DNA of 64,000 nt from Clostridia bacterium (GTDB lineage: Bacteria; Bacillota; Clostridia; Oscillospirales; CAG-272): assembly GCA_017508195.1 (NCBI GenBank), contig JAFVZL010000054.1, forward strand, positions 1 through 64,000. Direction: 5' to 3'. Position 1 is the first letter of the stretch, and each line of letters opens with the position of its first letter. Positions 25,353 through 34,311 of the stretch are shown piece by piece. Both the position numbers and the translations under genes were made by a program. Below the pieces are notes generated by a model, which had not been told where the DNA came from, made no database searches, and was given only the letters and a program-made list of their open reading frames with translations.

Positions 25353-26078
25353 TTAACCCTTCGTTGATTTATAAAGATATTCTACCTCGTCATCGGTGAG
25401 GTAGCGCCATTTTCCTATTGGGAGTCCGTCGAGCTTCAGCTTGCCGATGGAAACGCGTGAAAGCCTCTTGACAGTAAGTCCCGCCTGCTCGCACATCTTT
25501 CTGATCTGTCTGTTTCTGCCTTCATAGAGGGTCATCTTGAGAACCGTTCCACCCTCATCCTCGGATGCGACCGAAACCTCAACGGGCTTAATGGTGTATC
25601 CGTCTATCTCCAAAGCAGATGTGAGTATGTCGTATTGCTCCTCGCTGACAGAGCCTCCGACTTTAACGCGATATACCTTTGGTACGGTGTGCCTCGGGTG
25701 CGTAAGTCTGTTCTTAAGCTCACCGTCATCGGTAAGGATAAGTATTCCCTCGGAAATAAGGTCAAGGCGTCCGACCGGATATACTCTCGCACTTACGCCG
25801 TCTATAAGGTCGGTAACGCATTTTCTTCCCCTGTCGTCTGAGGTTGACGAAAGATATCCACGGGGCTTATTTATAAGGATATAAGTGTATTTGCGCTTCT
25901 CGTATCTAACTCTCGCGCCGCGGTAGGTGACAATATCTTCCTTGGGATCGATTTTCATTCCGATAACGGCAACGCGACCGTTAACGGATATATTGCCGTT
26001 TTTTATTTCTTCTTCAGCGGCTCGTCTTGACATCAGCCCTGAGTCTGCGATAAATTTCTGGAGTCTTATGCTTTCCAA
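25353..26078 (-). CDS. rluB: rRNA large-subunit pseudouridine synthase (RluB/RsuA family)
   Basis: Isomerises a uridine in 23S rRNA (RluB-type, position 2605 in E. coli numbering, by family). The 241 residues begin with an S4 RNA-binding domain (MESIRLQKFIADSGLMSRRAAEEEI) followed by the synthase domain with catalytic Asp in GRLDLISEGILILTDDG and the C-terminal EGRNRQIRKM. The start is TTG at 26078 with GGAGAG upstream; no better codon is available. It follows dacF by 12 bp, the same neighbourhood as in Bacillus (dacB-spmAB-rluB). Confidence 0.9.
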   Translation of the reverse strand: MESIRLQKFIADSGLMSRRAAEEEIKNGNISVNGRVAVIGMKIDPKEDIVTYRGARVRYEKRKYTYILINKPRGYLSSTSDDRGRKCVTDLIDGVSARVYPVGRLDLISEGILILTDDGELKNRLTHPRHTVPKVYRVKVGGSVSEEQYDILTSALEIDGYTIKPVEVSVASEDEGGTVLKMTLYEGRNRQIRKMCEQAGLTVKRLSRVSIGKLKLDGLPIGKWRYLTDDEVEYLYKSTKG

Positions 26079-26090
26079 AATGTTTCTCTC

Positions 26091-27215
26091 CTATTGAATA
26101 AATAAATCAAAAAGGTTGAATTTTTGTTTGTTCTTTTCTGCTGTATCTATAGCAAGAATATTTCTTCTCGCGATCTCTTCGTTGCCTTGCATATAAATTA
26201 TTTCGCCAAGCTTGTCACCGACCTTTATAGGTGACGAAGTGTATGGCTTGATATCGACTATCGCGCGATATTCTTTTTCTGAGCGCAATCTGATAAGCGA
26301 AAGAGATTCAAGGTCATCGACCTCGGCTCTCACCGAGGTTTTTTCGGAACCGAAAACAGGAACGGTGAAAAGCGTATCGGATAGACACCTCGGATCTTCT
26401 TTTACATACCTATCAAAGCCAAGATCAAAAAGCTTTGCGTGGTCGCGCCAATCATCGGGCGCATCAAGGGTGACTGCTATAAGCTCAAGTCCGTCTCGGG
26501 ATGCACACGAAACAAGGCAACGACCGCTCTTCTTTGTGTAACCGGTTTTAACACCGATAACGCCTTCATATTTTTTCAAAAGCTTATTATGGTTTACAAC
26601 GGTTCGAGGCTTATCAGAAACGTTAAAGCTATACTTGTAGGTAGATACGATCTCTCTGAAAGAATCGTTTTTCATCGCTTCTGCCGCAAGCATTGCGAGA
26701 TCGTGTGCGGTTGTATAATGCTTTGAGCTGTCGAGCCCGTGGGGGTTATCGAAATGTGTATCAGAGAGCCCTATTACCGCAGCACGTTCGTTCATCATTT
26801 CCGAAAAGGTAGCAATATCACCGCCTACCTTTAAGGCGAGTGCAGTTGCAGCATCATTAGCACTTTGCAAAAGCAGTGCATAAAGGAGATCGGCGACAGT
26901 TAAAATGTCGCCCCCCTCGAGATATAAGGATGATCCCTCGATGCCACACGCTTCGGCTGGAATCTCAACAAGCTCCGTCATCTCAGCTGCTTCGATCGCA
27001 ATAAGTGCCGTCATGATTTTAGTAGTGCTTGCCATAGGTAAACGCTCATCGATATTTTTGGAATAAACAAATTCACCCGTTTGAGGAATATAAAGTGCGG
27101 CAGAACGAGCACTTAAGCTGAATCCTAAATCGGCTGAAGCTACTATTGTCATCATCATGATCATTATGCAAATCATAAGGATCATTATAATTACAGCTAG
27201 TCGGTTATCTCTCAT
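26091..27215 (-). CDS. dacF: D-alanyl-D-alanine carboxypeptidase (DacF-like PBP)
   Basis: Removes the terminal D-Ala from peptidoglycan stem peptides outside the membrane. The 374 residues start with a signal segment (Met/Ile-rich, ~28 residues) followed by the S11 peptidase domain with Ser63-x2-Lys66 (MASTTKIM), Ser118-x-Asn120 (QSAND) and Lys223-Thr-Gly225 (GVKTGYTKKSGR). A PBP5-type C-terminal beta domain (~280-350) is present. The end reads KQKFNLFDLFIQ, probably the amphipathic membrane anchor. In spore-formers this gene sits next to gerW and scpAB as here. The ATG follows GAGGTG. Confidence 0.92.
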   Translation of the reverse strand: MRDNRLAVIIMILMICIMIMMMTIVASADLGFSLSARSAALYIPQTGEFVYSKNIDERLPMASTTKIMTALIAIEAAEMTELVEIPAEACGIEGSSLYLEGGDILTVADLLYALLLQSANDAATALALKVGGDIATFSEMMNERAAVIGLSDTHFDNPHGLDSSKHYTTAHDLAMLAAEAMKNDSFREIVSTYKYSFNVSDKPRTVVNHNKLLKKYEGVIGVKTGYTKKSGRCLVSCASRDGLELIAVTLDAPDDWRDHAKLFDLGFDRYVKEDPRCLSDTLFTVPVFGSEKTSVRAEVDDLESLSLIRLRSEKEYRAIVDIKPYTSSPIKVGDKLGEIIYMQGNEEIARRNILAIDTAEKNKQKFNLFDLFIQ

Positions 27216-27272
27216 TATTCAATCACCTCGTTGTTAGTTTTTCACATGGTGATTGTTTTTATTAGCTGAAAA

Positions 27273-27650
27273 TTATAGAAGCGCGTCTTTTATTCTTTCG
27301 ACGATCTGAGGAGATCTGTCTATGAGATCAACAACTTTGTCGATGCCACCTCCGCCACCGTTTAACGATATTAGCTTGATTTCAGCATCGGGCGAGACGG
27401 TAAGAAAAGCAAGTGGAGTAATCGATAATCCTGTTCCGCCGCCTCCGCCCGCCGTTTGTGCACCGGTTAGTTTTTTTGAGCCGTAATCAACACCGGCATT
27501 TAAAAATCCCATCGTGACCTTGGAAACGGGAATAACCGTTACACCGTTCGCGGTTGTTATCGGCTTCCCGATAACTGTATCCGAATCCGCAATTCTTCCA
27601 ACTCCGTCGAGCGATAAGTTAAAATAATCTCTTTCGTTATATTCTGACAT
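27273..27650 (-). CDS. gerW: GerW family sporulation protein (YtfJ)
   Basis: A 125-residue protein of the YtfJ/GerW family. The hallmark is VTVIPVSKVTMGFLNAGVDYG followed by a glycine run (GGGGGTGLSITPLAFL) and a second GGGGG. GerW is needed for normal spore germination in Bacillus, and the gene is carried by nearly all endospore-formers. The start overlaps the end of the DUF2953 gene by 14 bp. Its presence supports a spore-forming ancestry but does not prove sporulation. Confidence 0.92.
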   Translation of the reverse strand: MSEYNERDYFNLSLDGVGRIADSDTVIGKPITTANGVTVIPVSKVTMGFLNAGVDYGSKKLTGAQTAGGGGGTGLSITPLAFLTVSPDAEIKLISLNGGGGGIDKVVDLIDRSPQIVERIKDALL

Positions 27651-28134
27651 TTTTTCCTCTTTTTTTAAATCTTTTCTTCATGTAATAGTATGTTGCTTGA
27701 ATCAAAGAAATAAACACGGTATAGAGAGGAAACGAGAAAGTGATGTCGATGTTACCCTCACTGTTATTTTCATTTAATACGTAACCCATCGCTCTTGAAT
27801 TAAGATACGAAAGCAGTGTAGCGCCAAGAATTCCTGATGCCAGAGCTCCAAGTGTAGTCTTCGGTAGGCTTTGAGGGTTAAACGAACGTACTGTGATAAC
27901 GGTTTTTGGGACCTGAATGTTTAAAAAAGATAGTAAAAAGGAAATTTTAGAAAGCTTGTTCTTTATTTTACGCTTCTTTTTCCTCTTACCGATATCTGAG
28001 AGCTCGACAGAAAAGAGCATAAAGGAGATGCGCACGGAGAGATTTTTATCACCGAATATCCTTAGGTCAACCATAGAAATCAAAACAATGAGTCTGATCA
28101 GATTGATAAGTATATATTCGGTAATCTCAAGCAC
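27637..28134 (-). CDS. DUF2953 domain membrane protein
   Basis: A 165-residue protein of the clostridial DUF2953 family, recognised mainly by position (scpB-DUF2953-gerW) and by its shape. A first hydrophobic segment (residues ~5-20), a basic stretch GKRKKKRKIKNK, then a small soluble part and an amphipathic C-terminus (FPLYTVFISLIQATYYYMKKRFKKRGK). The function of the family is unknown; co-occurrence with gerW and dacF suggests sporulation. The gene starts 10 bp after scpB. Confidence 0.7.
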   Translation of the reverse strand: MLEITEYILINLIRLIVLISMVDLRIFGDKNLSVRISFMLFSVELSDIGKRKKKRKIKNKLSKISFLLSFLNIQVPKTVITVRSFNPQSLPKTTLGALASGILGATLLSYLNSRAMGYVLNENNSEGNIDITFSFPLYTVFISLIQATYYYMKKRFKKRGKNVRI

Positions 28135-28144
28135 AGAATTCTCC

Positions 28145-28996
28145 TTAAATATCGGTTATATCATCCTCCGCCGAAGGCTCGTCAGTCTCATCGAACTGGT
28201 GCTCCGCGTGATCTTCTGCGCTGGGCTCGTGCTCGAGATGTGAGCTGCTTTGAACATCTTCATCAGGGATATCTAAAATATCGGTAATGGCGGGCGCAGT
28301 GTCTGTATCAGGCATTACACTATCGATATCTGCGCTAATCTGCTCGCCGCCTATAATCTCATTCTCTTCTGTTTTGCTGTTCTCGGAGTCCTTCGCGTTA
28401 TTAAAGGCTTCGACAAGCTCATCCGAGGTTTTCGGAAGCCCCGAAAGATCGTTTAGACCGAAGCAACGTAGGAAGTCTGAAGTGGTTCCGTAGAGCATCG
28501 GTCTTCCCGGGACATCAAGCCTACCCTTCGACACTATAAGTCCGCGGTCCAAGAGGTTATTCATGGCGTAAGAGGAGTCGACACGTCTGAGAGTATCGAC
28601 AAATGCTCTGGTAACGGGCTGGTTGTATGCAACTATAGCAAGAACTTCAAGAGACGAGGTAGAGAGTGTACCGCTTTTTTTGATTCCCAGCGCATCTCTT
28701 ATTTCATAGAGATACTCGGATTTTGTACAAAGCTGGCATGAGTCAGAGTATGTAAGTAGTATAACACCACGCGGTATACCGCAGTTATTATATTTGAGCG
28801 CATAGTCCATGATCTTTTCCTTTACCTTCAAGGGGGTCATATCCATGACTCTTGCGATAACGGAATAGGAGATGGGATGTCCTGCCGCAAAGAGCATTGC
28901 TTCCACGGCTTCCTCGAAAACTACCTCGCGAGGTGCTTCCGGGGTAATATCCTGAACATTCTCGGAGCTATTATTTGCAATTATTTCGTCACTCAT
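28145..28996 (-). CDS. scpB: Segregation and condensation protein B with acidic tail
   Basis: Partner of ScpA and Smc in the bacterial condensin. Residues ~25-185 are the paired winged-helix domain of ScpB (EAMLFAAGHPIS; LEVLAIVAYNQPVTRAFVD; SKGRLDVPGRPMLYGTT). The remaining ~95 residues form an acidic, low-complexity tail (repeated EPSAED) that family members of ~190 residues lack. It would be disordered; it may be a docking tail. The scpA stop and scpB start overlap (4 bp), as is usual for the pair. Confidence 0.92.
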   Translation of the reverse strand: MSDEIIANNSSENVQDITPEAPREVVFEEAVEAMLFAAGHPISYSVIARVMDMTPLKVKEKIMDYALKYNNCGIPRGVILLTYSDSCQLCTKSEYLYEIRDALGIKKSGTLSTSSLEVLAIVAYNQPVTRAFVDTLRRVDSSYAMNNLLDRGLIVSKGRLDVPGRPMLYGTTSDFLRCFGLNDLSGLPKTSDELVEAFNNAKDSENSKTEENEIIGGEQISADIDSVMPDTDTAPAITDILDIPDEDVQSSSHLEHEPSAEDHAEHQFDETDEPSAEDDITDI

Positions 28997-29826
28997 TCTT
29001 TAACCTCCTCGGAATTCTCTGCGTCTTCCTCAACCGCGTCAAATTCACTTCCTGAAATGTCACCTGGTATGTAAGACGGATTAAGCTTGAACATCATTTC
29101 AAGTCCGGTCTCGTCGTACTCTATAACATCCTCGATTATTCTTACCGAGGTAATCATGATTCTGTTTATTTTAATAAGCTCGAGTATTCCCATAAATCTT
29201 GCAACAAGCTCTGCGCGGGACTCTGAGTCCTTGAGCAAGAAGAATAGAGAAGCCTCCTCGTGCTCCTCGAGCAGCTCGCAGATTTGTTCGATCTTTTCCT
29301 CGACCGATACGACCTTACGCTTGATAAGAGGGTTAACGAGGTCAACGGGCTTACGCATAGCCTCAGCGACCTTAATTCTTCGCAAGACGGCATTGAGAGC
29401 CTTCACTAGCAGATCGGGGTCAAGATCGAGAGGCAGCCCCTTTTCAGGCGGAACGTCGTCCGTTCCCTTAACGAATCTTCCTGAGTATTCTTCATACATC
29501 GGGCGAAGCTCCTTTGCCGCCTGTTTAGCACGCATATGAAGTAGGAGTGCATTCTGAATCTCGCGTCTCGGGTCATTTTCCATGCCTTCCTCGTGGGGCA
29601 GAAGCATCTGACTCTTTATCAGCATCAGTTGTGAAGCCATAACGATGAAATCGCTTGCTATATCAAGATCCATCCTCTCAGCCTCGGCAAGATATTCCAT
29701 ATACTGATCACATATCATTGCAATGGGAATATCGGTGATGCTGACCTTATTTTTTTGTATCAGTGTAAGTAACAGGTCAAGAGGACCCTCGAATTGATCC
29801 AACCTGTAGGTCAATTGTTCTACCAT
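28993..29826 (-). CDS. scpA: Segregation and condensation protein A
   Basis: Kleisin subunit that bridges the Smc heads. The 277 residues show the N-terminal kleisin block LDQFEGPLDLLLTLIQKNKVSITDIPIA and a C-terminal winged helix (~200-277; FFLLKDSESRAELVARFMGILELIKINRIMI split here for reading). The ATG at 29826 is chosen because GGAGG lies 4 nt upstream; the in-frame TTG at 29847 precedes that site. A short acidic C-terminus (EEDAENSEEVKE) echoes the acidic tail of ScpB. Confidence 0.94.
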   Translation of the reverse strand: MVEQLTYRLDQFEGPLDLLLTLIQKNKVSITDIPIAMICDQYMEYLAEAERMDLDIASDFIVMASQLMLIKSQMLLPHEEGMENDPRREIQNALLLHMRAKQAAKELRPMYEEYSGRFVKGTDDVPPEKGLPLDLDPDLLVKALNAVLRRIKVAEAMRKPVDLVNPLIKRKVVSVEEKIEQICELLEEHEEASLFFLLKDSESRAELVARFMGILELIKINRIMITSVRIIEDVIEYDETGLEMMFKLNPSYIPGDISGSEFDAVEEDAENSEEVKE

Positions 29827-29853
29827 TTTTCCTCCGAAAGAAGTCAAAAGAGA

Positions 29854-30594
29854 TTATTTTAAAAAGGGTATCAATCTCCAGAATGAGATCATCGCATTGT
29901 ATATAGCACTTATAGCTTCTCCGATAAGACCCGAAAGATCAAATACGCGGAGAACGTAGGGCAAAACCGGAGCATTTGCGATAAATGAAAGAGACATGAG
30001 TCCCTGATATAAATACGTGCCGAAGAACATCCAGCCTATCACAACGAAGTATATCTGTCTTTCATATTTCATCACCTTGAAATAAAGCTTTTCAGGCAGC
30101 ACTACGTTTAATATTCTCGAGCCGTCGAAGGGTGGTATCGGTATAAGATTGAAGACACCGAGTCCTACATTGAGGCTTGAGAAGATGCTGAGAAACAGGC
30201 AGGTGTTATAAAGAATAGTTTCCGCGGGTGTACCAACGTTCAAGACGAGAAGCTTGTAGAAAGAGAGAAACAGAAATGTTGAAATGAACGCGGTAATAAT
30301 ATTGGATAAAGGTCCCGCAATTGCAACCAGGGCGAAGTCACGCTTCGGCTTTTTGAAATTGCGAGGATCGATGGGAACAGGCTTAGCCCATCCGAACCTG
30401 AATAAAAGCATGAATACGGCACCTACGGGGTCGAGATGCTTTATGGGGTTAAGGCTGAGCCTGCCTTGATTCTTGGCGGTCTCGTCTCCAAGCTTATATG
30501 CTGTCAGTGCGTGGGCATATTCGTGAATAGAGAGCGAGATAAATATTGCCATTACCGAGAAAATCAACTCGGGGATGTTTTGGAGTGAAAGCAT
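29854..30594 (-). CDS. Site-2 protease family M50 metalloprotease
   Basis: A 246-residue membrane protease of the M50B branch (YwhC/Rip-like). Zinc ligands are in SLSIHEYAHALTAYKLGD (HExxH near residue 23) and the distal aspartate motif NLIPIPPFDGSRI (~residue 155). About five to six membrane segments. The start ATG at 30594 follows AAAGGA; the longer frame to 30642 would start inside engB's end. Members cleave membrane-embedded anti-sigma factors or signal peptide remnants, but this short type has no known substrate. It lies 11 bp after engB in the lon-engB-M50-scpA run. Confidence 0.88.
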   Translation of the reverse strand: MLSLQNIPELIFSVMAIFISLSIHEYAHALTAYKLGDETAKNQGRLSLNPIKHLDPVGAVFMLLFRFGWAKPVPIDPRNFKKPKRDFALVAIAGPLSNIITAFISTFLFLSFYKLLVLNVGTPAETILYNTCLFLSIFSSLNVGLGVFNLIPIPPFDGSRILNVVLPEKLYFKVMKYERQIYFVVIGWMFFGTYLYQGLMSLSFIANAPVLPYVLRVFDLSGLIGEAISAIYNAMISFWRLIPFLK

Positions 30595-30605
30595 TTGATA
30601 TTCCT

Positions 30606-31211
30606 TTAGTTGGATGCAACTGCATCGAGTATACGTCCCCAAAGCTTTTCCTTGCCGTCTCGTGTAACGGAGGAGAAGGGAATGATCTCGATATCCGTTC
30701 CCTTAAAATAGTTTTCTTCAAGATCGGACAGTGCATTCGCAAGCTGAGTTTTTGATAGCTTATCGGTCTTTGTCGCGACAACGATAAATTCGACCTCTGT
30801 GTCGATAAGCCAGTTGATCATCATGATGTCGTCATCGGTTGGGCCTGTGCGTATATCGATAAGCTGAATTACGAGCTTGATAGAGTCGGGGGTCGGGTTC
30901 TTGGTGAAATACTCCTCGGCAAGGGTGCTCCATACACGCTTCGAGGACATAGATCTCTTGGCATAACCGTATCCGGGGAGATCTACAAGAAACATCTTTT
31001 TATCGATATCGTAATAGTTAATGGTAATAGTTTTTCCCGGGGAGGATGACACTCTGGCAAGAGATTTTCTTCCGAGAAGAGTGTTTATAAGCGAGCTCTT
31101 GCCAACGTTCGACCTGCCCGAAAGTGCAACCTGAGGACGCTGTTCTTTTGGAAACTGCTTTGAGTTTCCTACGGTAAGCGCTATGTTCGCATTATTTACG
31201 TTGATCTTCAT
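30606..31211 (-). CDS. engB: Ribosome biogenesis GTPase YsxC/EngB
   Basis: An essential GTPase in 50S subunit assembly. The 201 residues carry G1 GRSNVGKSS (32-40), G2/G3 with VDLPGYGYAKRS and G4 ATKTDKLS. The ATG follows AGGA. It comes 18 bp after lon, the same pairing as lonA-ysxC in Bacillus. Confidence 0.95.
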   Translation of the reverse strand: MKINVNNANIALTVGNSKQFPKEQRPQVALSGRSNVGKSSLINTLLGRKSLARVSSSPGKTITINYYDIDKKMFLVDLPGYGYAKRSMSSKRVWSTLAEEYFTKNPTPDSIKLVIQLIDIRTGPTDDDIMMINWLIDTEVEFIVVATKTDKLSKTQLANALSDLEENYFKGTDIEIIPFSSVTRDGKEKLWGRILDAVASN

Positions 31212-31229
31212 ATTTATCCTAAAGTTTAA

Positions 31230-33572
31230 TCAAATTATAAGAATATTGTCAAGAACGTCACTAGCGGTCTCGCAAGGGATGAACGTAAGATGCTCACGAG
31301 CCTCTGCATCAATATCATCGAGATCTCTCATATTTTCGGCGGGGATAAGCACGGTTCGTATACCCGAACGGTATGCAGCAAGCGTTTTTTCCTTAAGACC
31401 TCCGATAGGGAGAACCTTACCTCTGAGAGTTATCTCTCCGGTCATTGCAACATCACGCTTTACCGGTTGATTGCTAAGCGCGGATACAATGGCACTTACC
31501 ATAGTAACTCCCGCTGACGGTCCGTCCTTAGGTATAGCCCCTTCGGGAAAATGGATATGAACGTCCTTCGTTTTATAGAAGTCATTATCAATGTTATATT
31601 CGGCGGCAACTGTTCTTACAAAGGAATGTGCGATCTTGGCAGATTCCTTCATAACATCACCGAGCGAGCCGGTAAGCTCAATCTTTCCGGTACCTTCCAT
31701 GACTGCAACCTCGACCTTTAAGAGATCTCCGCCCGTCTGGGTATAAGCAAGACCGTTAACAACGCCGATAGGGTTGGTGCCCTCGAGCTTCTCGGGTATA
31801 ACCTTAGGCTTGCCGAGATATTCTGAAATGTTTTTAGGTGTTACTGTAACGCTTTTAGCCTTACCCTCTGCAACCTTTTTAGCAGATTTTCTGATAAGAG
31901 AAGCGATCTCGCGCTCAAGATTTCTTACACCCGACTCGCGGGTATAACCCTTGATGAGAGCAAGTATAGCCTCGTCGGTTATTTTGAATATCTTTTTAGT
32001 AATTCCGTTCTTTTTCAGTTGCTTGGGAACAAGGTGATTCTTCGCGATTGCAAGCTTTTCACTGTCAGTATAGGTGGAGAGCTCGATGATCTCCATCCTG
32101 TCGAGAAGTGGAGCGGGAATACCCTCGTAGGTGTTGGCCGTTGCAATGAACATAGTATCCGACAGGTCTATCGGTATTTCCATAAAGTTATCGCGGAAGC
32201 TTTTATTCTGTTCCGGATCAAGAACCTCGAGCAGAGCAGAAGTGGGATCACCTCTGAAATCCTTTGCCATCTTATCGATCTCATCGAGAACAATGACGGG
32301 ATTTTCAACCTTAGCGTTGATTATCGCACTAACGATTCTTCCCGGCATAGCACCTACATAGGTTTTTCTGTGCCCGCGTATCTCGGCTTCGTCATGCATT
32401 CCGCCAAGTGAAACACGAGCATATTTTCTACCGAGTGCACGCGCGATGGATGCAGCAACAGAGGTCTTTCCGACACCGGGAGGACCGACAAGACAAATTA
32501 TCTGGCTTTTTACGTCCTTTGAGAACTGCTTTATTGCAACGAACTCGAGTATACGCTCCTTTACCTTTGAAAGCCCGTCGTGATCCTCGTCAAGGATAGT
32601 CTTTGCCTCGGCGACGGATACCTCTTTGTCACTTCTTTCTCCAAATGGGTAATCGAGACAGGTATCGAGGTATGAACGGATAACTGTACCCTCCGCGGCA
32701 CCGAAAGGCGTTTTCGCGAGCTTGGAAAGCTCCTTATAGAGCTTTTCTTTTACACTCTCGGGCATCTTTGATGCAGTAATGCGTTCGTCATATTCGGCAA
32801 GCTCGTCATCATCATCTTCGCCAAGCTCCGATTGAATAACGCGCATCTGCTCTCGTAAAAAGTAATCGCGTTGATTTTTATCAATCTTCGTTCTGACCTG
32901 AGATTGGATCTCGTGCTCACATTCGATGAGCATCATTTCCTCTTCCAGTGCTATAAGAAGCCTTTCAAGTCTTGTTCGGGGCATCATGCTTTCAAGAACA
33001 GACTGCTTATTTTTATAGTCTACCAGCGCGCTTGATGCTACAAAATCCGCGAAAGAGCCGGGATCCGCAATAGCTTCGGCACCGAGTCTTAATTCCTCGT
33101 TGAAGGTGGGGTGTATCTGAGCAATAGCAAGCATATCGCGCTTAAGCTGATCCATCATCGCTGCAATCTCGATTGAATCGGCAGATACGGGATGCTCGTG
33201 CTTTATCTTTGCTGTGGCTACAAAGAATCCGGATTTAAGCTCCACAGAAGATACCTTTACTCTGGACAGCCCCTCGAATACTACGGAAAGATTGCCCTGC
33301 GGATTTTTCACAACGTGTTTTATTTCCGCGAGAACACCGAAGGAGTAGAAGTCATTTACGTTAGGCTCATCCTCGGCGATATCCTTTTGAGTAAGAAGTA
33401 TCACCTTGGCATCATGCACGGTTGCAGCTGCGGTAAACGCTTTAAGCGAGAAGGTTCTCACGATCTCTATGTTGAGCTGTATATTAGGGAATCCGACCAA
33501 TCCACGAAGCACGATTACCGGAAGGGAGATGAAATTTTTATCTAAAAACTGGTTATCACTGTTAAAGGACAT
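31230..33572 (-). CDS. lon: ATP-dependent protease Lon
   Basis: A hexameric AAA+ serine protease that degrades damaged and regulatory proteins. The 780 residues comprise the N-terminal LAN domain (~1-205), AAA+ module with Walker A GPPGVGKTS (~residue 360) and Walker B VIVLDEIDKM, and the C-terminal protease domain with the Ser-Lys dyad in PKDGPSAGVTM (~684) and KVLPIGGLKEKTLAA (~727). The ATG at 33572 follows GAGGT. It heads the ten-gene minus-strand run and has its own promoter; a direct repeat TTGTGATATAAT/TTGTGATATTAT lies in the promoter and early leader. No CIRCE or CtsR-type operator is evident. Confidence 0.97.
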   Translation of the reverse strand: MSFNSDNQFLDKNFISLPVIVLRGLVGFPNIQLNIEIVRTFSLKAFTAAATVHDAKVILLTQKDIAEDEPNVNDFYSFGVLAEIKHVVKNPQGNLSVVFEGLSRVKVSSVELKSGFFVATAKIKHEHPVSADSIEIAAMMDQLKRDMLAIAQIHPTFNEELRLGAEAIADPGSFADFVASSALVDYKNKQSVLESMMPRTRLERLLIALEEEMMLIECEHEIQSQVRTKIDKNQRDYFLREQMRVIQSELGEDDDDELAEYDERITASKMPESVKEKLYKELSKLAKTPFGAAEGTVIRSYLDTCLDYPFGERSDKEVSVAEAKTILDEDHDGLSKVKERILEFVAIKQFSKDVKSQIICLVGPPGVGKTSVAASIARALGRKYARVSLGGMHDEAEIRGHRKTYVGAMPGRIVSAIINAKVENPVIVLDEIDKMAKDFRGDPTSALLEVLDPEQNKSFRDNFMEIPIDLSDTMFIATANTYEGIPAPLLDRMEIIELSTYTDSEKLAIAKNHLVPKQLKKNGITKKIFKITDEAILALIKGYTRESGVRNLEREIASLIRKSAKKVAEGKAKSVTVTPKNISEYLGKPKVIPEKLEGTNPIGVVNGLAYTQTGGDLLKVEVAVMEGTGKIELTGSLGDVMKESAKIAHSFVRTVAAEYNIDNDFYKTKDVHIHFPEGAIPKDGPSAGVTMVSAIVSALSNQPVKRDVAMTGEITLRGKVLPIGGLKEKTLAAYRSGIRTVLIPAENMRDLDDIDAEAREHLTFIPCETASDVLDNILII

Positions 33573-33658
33573 TTTTTACCTCGAAAATTATTTGCACAGA
33601 TATCTCGTTACACCTTAAAATGGTGAGAAACGATAGTACTGCATAATATCACAAGGAT

Positions 33659-33687
33659 ATTATATCACAACAGTTTTAAGAAGTCTA
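33659..33687 (-). promoter_or_regulatory. Candidate sigma-A promoter of the lon run
   Basis: Minus strand: -35 TAGACT (33682-33687), 17-nt spacer ending TTGTGA, -10 TATAAT (33659-33664) with a TG extension. The -10 box is part of a repeated TTGTGATATAAT element (second copy TTGTGATATTAT 4 nt further on). Confidence 0.65.
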
Positions 33688-33731
33688 CATTAATTTTAAA
33701 TTTATTTATATAAAATTGTTAACTTGTGTGA

Positions 33732-33760
33732 TTGACTATTGATTACTTGTGTGATATAAT
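33732..33760 (+). promoter_or_regulatory. Sigma-A promoter of ruvC with 11-bp direct repeat
   Basis: -35 TTGACT (33732-33737), 17-nt spacer, -10 TATAAT (33755-33760). An exact repeat ACTTGTGTGAT lies at 33722-33732 and 33745-33755, touching the -35 and -10 boxes. Confidence 0.8.
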
Positions 33761-33796
33761 AAAATGTAAAATTATAGATAATTCACGGAGTGATCT

Positions 33797-34297
33797 ATGA
33801 TCATATTAGGAATAGACCCGGGTCTGGCTACCGTTGGTTGGGGGGTTATCGAAAGCGTCAGAGGTAAAGTTAGACCTCTTGCATTTGGTGCAATAACAAC
33901 TCCCGCGCATACTGATGTTGAAGCGAGACTGCTTATGATACAAAACGATATCGAGGAGCTTGTTAAAAAGTATTCCCCTGACGAAATGGCTATTGAGGAG
34001 CTCTTCTTTACAAATAATATCACCACCGGTATTGCTGTTGCTGAAGCCAGAGGAGTAATTCTTTGTACTGCGCACAGACTTGGTCTGAAAATCAGCGAGT
34101 ATACACCCTTGCAGGTTAAGTCTGCGGTAGTGGGTTATGGAAGGGCAGAGAAAAGGCAGGTCATAGCTATGGTCACGTCACTTTTAAAGTTGAAGTCACC
34201 TCCAAAGCCTGATGATACCGCGGATGCGCTTGCGATTGCTATCTGTCACTCGCAATGTGCAGCATCTGCCATAGGCAGATTCTATAATCAACGATAA
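33797..34297 (+). CDS. ruvC: Holliday junction resolvase RuvC
   Basis: Cuts four-way DNA junctions as a dimer. The 166 residues include the N-terminal catalytic Asp in MIILGIDPGLATVGWGVIE, the acidic pair in MAIEELFFTNNITTG, and the C-terminal KPDDTADALAIAICH with the last catalytic aspartates. The ATG at 33797 follows GGAG. ruvAB are not next to it in this window. The next gene begins 14 bp later. Confidence 0.95.
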   Translation: MIILGIDPGLATVGWGVIESVRGKVRPLAFGAITTPAHTDVEARLLMIQNDIEELVKKYSPDEMAIEELFFTNNITTGIAVAEARGVILCTAHRLGLKISEYTPLQVKSAVVGYGRAEKRQVIAMVTSLLKLKSPPKPDDTADALAIAICHSQCAASAIGRFYNQR

Positions 34298-34311
34298 CTA
34301 TGGAGTAAATT

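Noticed and set aside
33573..33796. CIRCE or CtsR operator before lon
   Set aside because: No TTAGCACTC-type inverted repeat and no heptad direct repeat of the CtsR type is present.
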